Positions 56,455 to 64,000 of a DNA stretch of 64,000 nt are shown here, piece after piece (position 1 is the stretch's first letter; the number at the start of each line of letters is the position of its first letter). The stretch comes from Reticulascus tulasneorum. Taxonomy: Eukaryota; Ascomycota; Sordariomycetes; Glomerellales; Reticulascaceae. The DNA is taken from positions 1,178,001 through 1,242,000 of the forward strand of contig LSAX01000005.1 of the NCBI GenBank assembly GCA_001557505.1, in the 5' to 3' direction. The translations under genes were made by a program, and so were the position numbers. The notes beneath the pieces were generated by a model. It saw only the letters and a list, made by a program, of their open reading frames with translations, had not been told where the DNA came from and searched no databases.

Positions 56455-57439
56455 GGGCTGTTTGTTTGCAAGTCTGCGCTGCGCGCCTCTATTTATCTGC
56501 TATGCCACAGCCCGTGCAGGTCTGGCTGAGCAACCTAGGCTCCTACTAAGGACCCCTGCTACAGGCAGCTGTTAGTTCGTAGATAAATCTATCTATATAT
56601 ATATACGGACTAGTTCTTCTTCCTATTGGGGTTTAGCATAGAGCAATTTAGTAGGGGTGGTGTCAAAATCGCTAACATAGTCGTGTGAACAGATGGGGCC
56701 CATGAATGCAATTTGAGCCCCAACCTTAAGCGGGCCAGCTTGGACAGCACATCCAATTCCTCTTGGGAACTCGAACTACTGTTCCATATCCACTTAATAG
56801 CCTCAGCTGCACGATCTCACCTAAGCTGAGTTAATCCAGACCAGACGCTTGAAATTTTGGGCTCAATCCCCGGCTCAGCTTGGCTTGGCTCGGGGGCAGA
56901 GCTGACAATAAATGACCTTTTTACTCACCGAGTCACACTGCCCACCAATTAGTCTCAGGCAAAAGGTGACCGCGTCCCCATCGGCATCGGCATCCGCGTT
57001 CGCAACTCCATCGGCACCGCGTCCGCATCCGCATCAACATCCACATCTGAGTCGGGCTAAGGAAGACGGAATTCAAATCTCTTGAATTGCCGCGGCGGAA
57101 TTCGTATTCAATGAGGTGATTTGAACGCCTTTACTTGTACAATTGGGTATCCCGTACGTTCCAACAGATGCTGTCATCGGGATTTGTGTAGTAGATTTTG
57201 TCTTTAAGTCTAATGACTCTTAAAATAGAATTCCATAAAATTGCCACTAAGAAGTTACCTCCAACTGATTTAGATGACTACATTGAAGTCTACAAAAGGT
57301 GGTAAACCTGCCACCTTGTGACTTATGACAAGTCCACAACACCACCACAAGCATCAAAACGAATACTTCCTTAACGATTACCAGATCACTTTCACCTCAT
57401 AGTCAATTCCCTAAGCCTTTATCTTGCCTTCTTCTAAAA

Positions 57440-58024
57440 ATGCTTGTCTCCGCTATCTTTGCTGTTTTGGCTATCTGCCCTCTCCTCGGTTTAGCTTCGA
57501 CCCTTGACCCTAATCGGGTACCAAGTGATGTAGCGGTTTCTGAAATCATCTATCCCACGAACGTAACATTGTCTGGCGATTCTGAAAGCGATAAAGTTCG
57601 CAGCACTCTATCAAAACGCGTTAACGACTATTGCAAGAGAGAAGGCGCAATTATTTCCAGGGCCGACATCATCAACCTGAGAAAAGACCTCCAAAACAAC
57701 AATCCCAACGGGGTCCTCTCTGTACCAGCCAGGGCAAAAGCATCTTGGACATTGGGAAGTGCCAGGATCTGCCTTCACAACGACTACTATTTCGATCATA
57801 CTCATGTTACTAGGTGGGAATCCGGCTGGGCCGCCAGCGCCATCAGGGTCAAGTGCTGCCCAGACGCCCTTCTGTGGTAAGACATGCATAAATCATTTAA
57901 TATAGCGTGTCATCGCTAACAATTGCGAAGCTCGGAGGGGAAAATCAATTGCCATGGCGATAGCGGATTGTCAATCCGAGCAGTGCTTCAGCATTCTTCG
58001 TACAGTTGCGGCGGAGCTGAGTAA
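57440..58024 (+). CDS. Small secreted cysteine-containing protein, effector-like
   Basis: Two exons, 57440-57876 and 57931-58024, with a 54-nt phase-2 intron, give 176 residues. The signal peptide is about 1-19 (LVSAIFAVLAICPLLGLA). A pro-region with one N-glycosylation sequon (NVTL) ends at a Kex2-type site SKR (residues 58-60), leaving a mature part of about 116 residues that starts VNDYC. Seven cysteines lie in the mature part. The second exon, missed if the open frame alone is used, supplies LCSEGKINCHGDSGL and HSSYSCGG and replaces the apparent stop. The pattern (a G-W-A-A-S-A-I helix, then CC, later SYSCG) resembles small secreted proteins common in plant- and insect-associated fungi. 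Function unknown. Confidence 0.75.
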
Positions 58025-58659
58025 CTCTGGAAAGATGAAGTAGCGGGACTCTCAAGTTTGGGAATGCGAGTGGAATAGGACCAGTTGACTTCGATTGCTT
58101 GCATATGTTTTGGTTTCTGTCGACCTTTAGTGTTTGTTTTAGCTTTCGCCTTTCAACAAGGTGTAGATAGCCGCGATTTAACAATACGTTCATTTTCTTG
58201 CCCACGATGCCAGGAGTATGAGTCAAACACCAAAGGGAATAATAATGATCGCGCATTATTCAAGAGCAATGCGTTAATCATCATCCTGCTAGACAGCACA
58301 GAAGAGCTATTATAAACAGGTTCTACATCAAGAGTTTTGTTCTGAAGCTTATTAGGTCTTTAGCTTTAATATTGGCGGCATTACCTCTTTTAAATGTCCG
58401 CATCACCTCGAGTACCCTTGTCACCATAATCACCCTAAATGGAATCCTACGATCTCTGGCTCACCCGAAATAGCTCCTTCTCCACAGCTTAAGACGGCGC
58501 GCTTGGGCGAGTGCTGGCTGAGCATCCAATGTCAGTTTGTCGAGATAGTGTGCCATCTATGGTGGACAGGAACAGTCATTACATAAAACACTCATAAACT
58601 AAACTCAACCAAGACCTGACCTAGCGGTACCAGTTATAGGTTCTCCCGCATCATTCGCA

Positions 58660-58869
58660 TCATGGTTTTGCGGTATTCCATGGTCTGTCCCAATCACACA
58701 GATTGTAATGCATGTTTCTCTCCGCTTCTGTCACTTTGCGAGATACATCGGTAGATCTGGGTTGAAATGCAGTCTTCTCGGTGATGATTAGGTTACTTTC
58801 GAGGTAAGTTTGAACTGCAGCCGATGCGTCGCCTTTTCGGGCTCCGTTGTTTGGATTAGAATATGTCAT
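58660..58869 (-). CDS. Possible small protein, unknown
   Basis: An ATG-initiated frame of 69 residues (NPNNGARKGDASAAVQTYLE, then RSTDVSRKVTEAERNM) has a protein-like composition. Just at its end, another frame gives MEYRKTMMRMMRENL, so the true 3' part may be shifted by a frameshift or an unseen exon. No family is recognised and no signal peptide is present. Kept only as a candidate. Confidence 0.3.
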   Translation of the reverse strand: MTYSNPNNGARKGDASAAVQTYLESNLIITEKTAFQPRSTDVSRKVTEAERNMHYNLCDWDRPWNTAKP

Positions 58870-58962
58870 GTTGACTTAGGATGGAACTATGGGAGCTAAC
58901 ATACGAGCCATCATTGACCTTCGTAAACCTCAAGCTCGAATCGGCCGACATGGGTGCGGACA

Positions 58963-59337
58963 AGCAGTCGAAGATATCGTAATTAACTGTTCATAAACCA
59001 GGCGCCGATTGAGAGTTCGGGGAACTCGAAGGCGTAAGCGTAGAAGGTGCATGCGTGATCAGAGCCTCGCCGACTAAGGCTGAAAATCACATTCGCTGCT
59101 TGGAAGTTTACAGTGTCATCGATGCCTGCTAGCGGGCACTATTGAGCATGAGCCTGCACCTCTTGCCCGTCAGGCTGCGGCTCAACAGCTAAGCCACCCG
59201 ACACCCAATATTGTTTTGGCTTCCGGTCAACGAGTTCTTCGAATCTCACTTTTCTAGAAGCAACCTTGACATTAATTTGAACTACATTAAATCGGGGATA
59301 ATTGCACGCTTGCGGCAAGAACTGGTTTAAATTATCA
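58963..59337. repeat. Upstream region of the ankyrin gene, duplicated at 55870-56255
   Basis: Direct repeat partner of 55870-56255. It ends about 105 bases before the ankyrin gene start codon, so it probably includes that gene's promoter. This arrangement is likely the original one. Confidence 0.82.
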
Positions 59338-59442
59338 TTGCCGTTCTCCGATTAAGAACACACAGAAAACCTCCTCGCGTGCTCAGATCCAGATCGAGAA
59401 GCCATAAAAATCAACCGGACGCTGGATTCTTCACAGAAGGAA

Positions 59443-62400
59443 ATGAGCCCGCCATTAACTCCACCTTCAAGGTTCTCCAGCCCAAGTAGGCAAGCTTCAG
59501 AGGAAAGCTCAGATAGCAAACGACGAAGTCGTCCAGTCGCGACCAGGCCCCGATCGACGCGTCTCACACTCAGTTCAAGCTCATCAGACGAGTCGGATCC
59601 CTCTCAAATCGACTGGAGCTCAGATGAAGCTAGCTCGGAAGTGCCAGAAGTGCCTGGTTCGCCTACCTTTCATCCACTACAAGTTCGACGCGTCGTCACA
59701 GAGGCAAACTTTACCCTTGAGCTACTGTCTGATTTTGATCCCTACGACAGCGATGAATACGCTACCTTCATCCACCCAGATTCAATCGAGGAAGCTGGAT
59801 CTGAGGAGGATGTCTCTGCAAGATCTAACAACGGCCCCACGTTGGACCGATTCTCCCCCCCGGAGTCCGTCATTGGTGGCCTGGCTTGTTCTGAAGTGTC
59901 GGGTATGGACGAACTCACAGTCGACTTGGTTGAACATGAGCTGCTTGAACGAGAGCTGCGCGAGTTGCGTAGGCGGCGAAGACCGCGCCGATTTGGATTT
60001 GGTGGTACGAAGCGAACTCACAGTGAGGATGTTGGAAGTGATACCGACATAGATGACGTGGAAGAACTGCGTCAGGGATCGAACGCTCGTCGTTTGCGCA
60101 GACGAGTAGGCGACCATTCCAATCTCCAATTGCAAGACTTTTATTCCCCAAAAGTCGTAGAAGAAGAAGAGGAACCCAGCGATGGATATTTTGGCCTTCT
60201 GGAACTCCCCTATTTTGACACGGACAGTAGCGATATGGATTCCGCCGCGGCAAGGGTTACAAGGACACAGAAACCTGGGAGCGCGTCAAGCACAGCACAC
60301 AGCGTACCCGCGGATCCAAAAGACGCTATGTTACAGCCAAAGGATCGAGGAGTCGATGGAAACGCCGGTGAGCAGAGCAGCGCTGTAGGCATCCACTCCG
60401 ACGAAGTGGACACGGCATCCGCAAAGTCCTCAAGTTTGCTTTGGTCGAGGAAGTCGGGTACGACTGCCCCGACTTCACATGTGCTAGACACAAAGTTGGC
60501 TCCAGCGCACGAAGTGGAATCTTCAACCCGTTCTGTCAGGTCATTGTCCTCATTCTATCTCTTTAAAGAGCAGCATTCTATGGAGGCCACTGATCAAGTC
60601 GATGTCATGTCAGTCGCCTCTTTTGACGACGACATATCATCACTCGCAGAATCCAATTCGCATCCCAAAGTTTACCGCGACGTTGCTTCTAAGTTTATTG
60701 TGAAAGGACTTACTGACGACTCCGAGTTGCTTGCCTTGTATGAGGATGCTGTACGACGGCTGACCGAAGATCGTTTCATTCGCAATAATCGACGGCTATT
60801 GAAGCAATTTTATCTGGACGTGCGTCACGCATGGCAACTCCCATCCCAAAAGTTTGCTGTTAACTTCATGCGCTTGCGGAGTGGACGGACTAGGATATCA
60901 TCTGAGATATACTCTTTGGTCAAACCACAGATCCCTGATAACACAGTTCGCCAGAGAATCGAAACCGTCCTTGAGGAGGAGAGAGACACGCTATTTCTGC
61001 TGAATAGGCTTTTAGATGCCCGAAACTCTGCGCAGACAGCGCAGAGCAGGAGCTTGGAAGCTGAAATTGAAGAAAACGGATCCAGTGAAGATGAGGACAG
61101 TGATGAAAACTCAGTCCTAGATGCAAGTGACAATCTAGCAGCACAGGCCGACGCAGATTCTGGTGAAGACCTACTAACTTTAAAGGGTACTGCGGAGTTC
61201 TTAACTGGCGGGATGCCTTTCAAGATATATAAGCAGAACTTTCGTAATTTCCTCGATCCTGAGGCTGGTCCGATAGGTAACAGGAAAACTGATGTACGCG
61301 CCCATCTTACAACTGCCAACGACGCCGCCGTCGAGTTAAGGGACGAGGACGACCGAACGCCGCTATCTTGGGCCGTCGTGCGGGCCGACGAAGCCGTCGT
61401 ACAGCAGCTACTTACCAACGACGCCGGCGTCAAGTCAAGGAACGAGGACGGCCGGACGCCGCTATCTTTGGCCGCCGAGCAGGGCGACGAGACCAGCGTC
61501 CAGCAGCTACTTGCCAACGGCGCCGACATTAAGTCAAGGGATAAGGATGGCCGGACGCCGCTATCTTGGGCCGCCATGTCTTGGGGCAATAAGGTCGTCG
61601 TACAGCAGCTACTTACCAACGGCGCCGACGTCAATTTAAAAGATAAGGATGGCCGGACGCCGCTATCTTGGGCCGCCATGTTTTGGGGCAATAAGGTCGT
61701 CGTAGAGCAGCTACTTACCAACGGCGCCGACGTCAATTCAAGGGATAATTATGGCCGAACGCCGCTATCTTGGGCCGCCCAGTGGCCCGACGAGGTCGTC
61801 GTGCGGCAGCTACTTGCCAAAGGCGCCGATGTTAATTCAAGGGATAGGGATGGCCGGACGCCGCTATCTTTGGCCGCCGGGTGGGGCAACGAGGCCGTTG
61901 TACAGCAGCTACTTGCCAACGGCGCCGATGTTAATTCAGAGGATAAGGAGGGCCGGACGCCGCTATCTTGGGCCGCCGAGTGGCCCGACGAGGTCGTCGT
62001 GCGGCAGCTACTTGCCAAAGGCGCCGATGCTAATTCAAGGGATAATTATGGCCGAACGCCGCTATCTTGGGCCACCGAGCGGGGCAACGAGGCCGTTGTA
62101 CAGCAGCTACTTGCCAACGGCGCCGATGTTAATTCAGAGGATAAGGATGGCCGGACGCCGCTATCTTGGGCCGGCGGGTTTCGGGGCAACAAGGCCGTGG
62201 CCGTCGTACAGCAGCTACTTGCCAAAGGCGCCGATGCTAATTCAAGGGATAATTATGGCCGAACGCCGCTATCTTGGGCCACCGAGCGGGGCAACGAGGC
62301 CGTTGTACAGCAGCTACTTGCCAACGGCGCCGATGTTAATTCAGAGGATAAGGAGGGCCGGACGCCGCTATCTAGGGCCGCCGAGCGAACTGACGAGGCC

Positions 62401-63741
62401 GTCGTACAGCAGCTACTTGTTAACACCAGCAGTACGGAGAAGATCTCGGATGTAATTGGAGAAAAGAAGAAACCATCACAATCTGCAACGACCACACCAA
62501 CCAGAGTGCTGGAAGAGCCGTCAACCCCAATCACCAAGTCTTCCAGATTACAAAACCGGAGAAGGATAAAATCATGGCTGTCCTGGTTTCCGAGATTCAT
62601 GAGGCAGAAAGTGAAACCTGGTTATCGGCGAATAGAGTGGCAATGCGTATGTTAACTATTTCGGTTATTTGGAGCTTATCCTACCTTCTGACGCAGATAT
62701 CATGAACCCATCGTAACACGCCCTTCTTAATCTGAGTCATATTTGCTGACCTCTGGGACTGTAGGACTGCGGAGCCGGGCTATATGCTGACTTTTCTCAG
62801 GCAGAAGGTGGAGATATCGACAGCCTAGCATCCTCACTGCAGAATCCTGCCCCTGCCCCTGCTATAACTGAACAAGTATCGAATCAAAATTCGTCTGCCA
62901 CCGTTTCAAGCTCATCACCTGCCAGTAGTCAGCCGCCGGCAGTGAAACCACGGGCTGCAGACAACTCTGCTAGAGCTACAGTAGATGCTACGGCACCCCC
63001 GATAGCAGTCAACAATGCTCAACAGCCAGCGGAACGGCCAAAGTTCTTAGCCCTATGTGTCAACACGGGCGGCATCTACAAAACCTTGGTGGAGATCAAT
63101 ACTGAGAACATCGCATCAGACGCACAGGCTTTCAGAATGATGAAGAAAGAGTATTTGAAGACGAGGGGTTTCCGATCCAGGTTCAGCTTCCTCGTCAAGC
63201 CCGTTAATTTGGAATTCGTACAGGTGAGAATTGAACGGTTTGGTTGTTCCCCGGGATAATGTAAGCTGATGATCATTCCAAGTTTACTCTCTGGAATCTC
63301 CGCGGCGGCTACGTATCAGTCTGCAATAGACCTGATGCAATACCCCCTGATGATGTAAGCGAATACGAATACTTGCCCCGGCCACTGAGGCCACTCCCGC
63401 CGATGCCACCTGAAATCTTCATTCACTACCTCGAGCATGGCGAAGGTGACCTCAGTCCCGTCCGCAATGACTGGCTGCCGCGGTTGCCGAAGCGTCTGGA
63501 CGAGAGGGTGATAGACTGTGCTGAGGTGCCGTTTGGCTGGGGGTTGCACATCATTGAAGGTCCAAACAGAGAGGTGGTTTTCTTGATCGCTATGGTTACT
63601 ATACTCTCCAGCATCTTATCCAGTGTGCTTTGGTCAACTTTGAAGGGGGATATTCAAGGAGGAGCAGGGTTGGGGGCTCTAATTGTGGCACTCCCGCCAG
63701 TGATTCTAACCGCATTTCTCTTCAGGCTGGAAGCTGTGTGA
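59443..63741 (+). CDS. Large ankyrin-repeat protein with Cys motif and C-terminal membrane anchors
   Basis: Three exons, 59443-62646, 62765-63223 and 63283-63741, with introns of 118 and 59 nt in phase 0, give 1373 residues. Residues 1-600 are mostly acidic and Ser-rich, with a helical region around 400-530 (YRDVASKFIVKGLTDDSELL). Eleven ankyrin repeats of 33-36 residues (G-A-D-V-N-S, then GRTPLSWAA) span about 627-993. After them comes RRIEWQC|DCGAGLYADFSQ, a Cys motif split by intron 1. The last 150 residues include FTLWNLRGGYVSVCNR, PFGWGLHIIEGPNREVVF and two hydrophobic segments (LIAMVTILSSILSSVLW; LGALIVALPPVILTAFLF). The Cys motif and GWG.HI.EG...membrane end are shared with a group of fungal receptor-like proteins. 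No NTPase domain is present. The repeats are nearly identical in DNA. Confidence 0.85.
61310..62425 (+). repeat. Near-identical ankyrin-coding tandem array
   Basis: Eleven units of 99-108 bases, each centred on ggccg(a/g)acgccgctatct. Two blocks at about 62023-62145 and 62231-62353 are identical over more than 100 bases, and silent sites are shared too, so the array was homogenised recently by unequal crossing-over or gene conversion. Copy number is likely to differ between strains. Confidence 0.85.
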
Positions 63742-64000
63742 GAGTAGCTGTCGGGCATATGCGAGGTAAGATAGGTTCTATGTTAACTGAAAGCTGGTAG
63801 ATTGCCATCAATTCGAGCATGTTTAATTTGCGCAATGATCCGTGTCGAGGTGATTGAGCCTCACCCAACAACCCATACAGGGACATCAGCCTCACAATGT
63901 TCACAAAGTGTAGTCAGTTAAAAATTACAGTTGTCTCTCATAGAGTGATGTACCACGCCAATCACTCCTTCATGGTGCCTATACTATCAGCTGGGCGTAG
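63742..64000. other. 3' flank of the ankyrin gene to the window edge
   Basis: About 260 bases with no supported feature; it probably holds the 3' UTR of the ankyrin gene. Confidence 0.4.

Larger units (their letters stand above)
54851..57439. other. 2.6-kb region with duplicated fragments, no intact gene
   Basis: Holds a copy of the ankyrin gene's upstream region (55870-56255) joined to a copy of the PigL_N gene 3' end (56260-56454). A TA run lies near 56592-56605. A patch at 56978-57050 is made of repeated gcatc/catccgc motifs. No complete gene is present. Confidence 0.4.
58025..59442. other. Intergenic region upstream of the ankyrin gene
   Basis: Contains a possible small gene at 58660-58869 (minus) and the 58963-59337 repeat copy, which is the immediate upstream region of the ankyrin gene. 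Otherwise no feature is supported. Confidence 0.4.

Noticed and set aside
60825..61736. A 303-codon minus-strand frame inside the ankyrin gene
   Set aside because: It is Ser-rich mirror sequence of the coding strand and ends within the repeat array.
61749..62600. Long minus- and plus-frame readings over the repeat array, and a CRISPR-like periodicity
   Set aside because: The periodic DNA codes for ankyrin repeats in the main frame; units are contiguous with no spacers, and the other frames only mirror the repeats.

Overview
This window is chromosomal DNA of a filamentous ascomycete (Pezizomycotina; a sordariomycete-like fungus is the best guess). The reasons are genes split by many 45-75 nt GT-AG introns, fungal-specific families (SSO-type syntaxin, five-domain hevein-like chitin-binding protein, killer-type GH18 chitinase, PigL_N/Helo-like proteins, Con-13-like metallopeptidase), and a Fot1/pogo transposon carrying stop codons of the kind left by repeat-induced point mutation. 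All exon structures below were worked out by eye from splice signals and reading frame; no database was searched.

Layout. 0-5 kb: a short-chain dehydrogenase (+) and a GH78 alpha-L-rhamnosidase (-). 5-11 kb: an empty stretch, then two multi-pass membrane proteins of unknown function (-). 11.8-14.4 kb: an F-box-like gene with an apparent frameshift and an Hsp31/DJ-1 family gene. 16-23 kb: conserved housekeeping genes, namely a GC-rich unknown protein, the plasma-membrane syntaxin SSO1 with an unusual tail after its membrane anchor, and a Memo-family protein. 23-44 kb: an accessory block. It is framed by two paralogous genes (23286-25528 and 41410-43638) of Helo-like N-domain + ankyrin-like segment + a shared C-terminal domain I cannot name. 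Between them lie a secreted protein with five hevein-like domains, a membrane-anchored protein of unknown function with a disrupted middle, an F-box-like gene, a large multidomain GH18 chitinase, and the dead Fot1-like transposon. 44-49 kb: two conserved unknown genes and a medium-chain oxidoreductase. 49.6-64 kb: a second accessory block with a class III GH18 chitinase, a Con-13-like metallopeptidase, a PigL_N-domain protein, a small secreted cysteine-containing protein, and a large ankyrin/transmembrane protein with a homogenised repeat array. Two sets of duplicated DNA join this last block: the 3' end of the PigL_N gene and the 5' flank of the ankyrin gene are each duplicated and now lie side by side at 55.87-56.45 kb.

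Two themes stand out. One is chitin: a chitin-binding secreted protein, two very different chitinases and a family of unknown function beside the killer-type chitinase, suggesting interaction with another fungus or arthropod, or remodelling of the fungus's own wall. The other is self/non-self-type proteins: four genes with Helo/PigL-like N-domains or ankyrin arrays but no visible NTPase module. The paralogous pair with its shared uncharacterised C-terminal domain is the strongest candidate for something not yet described.
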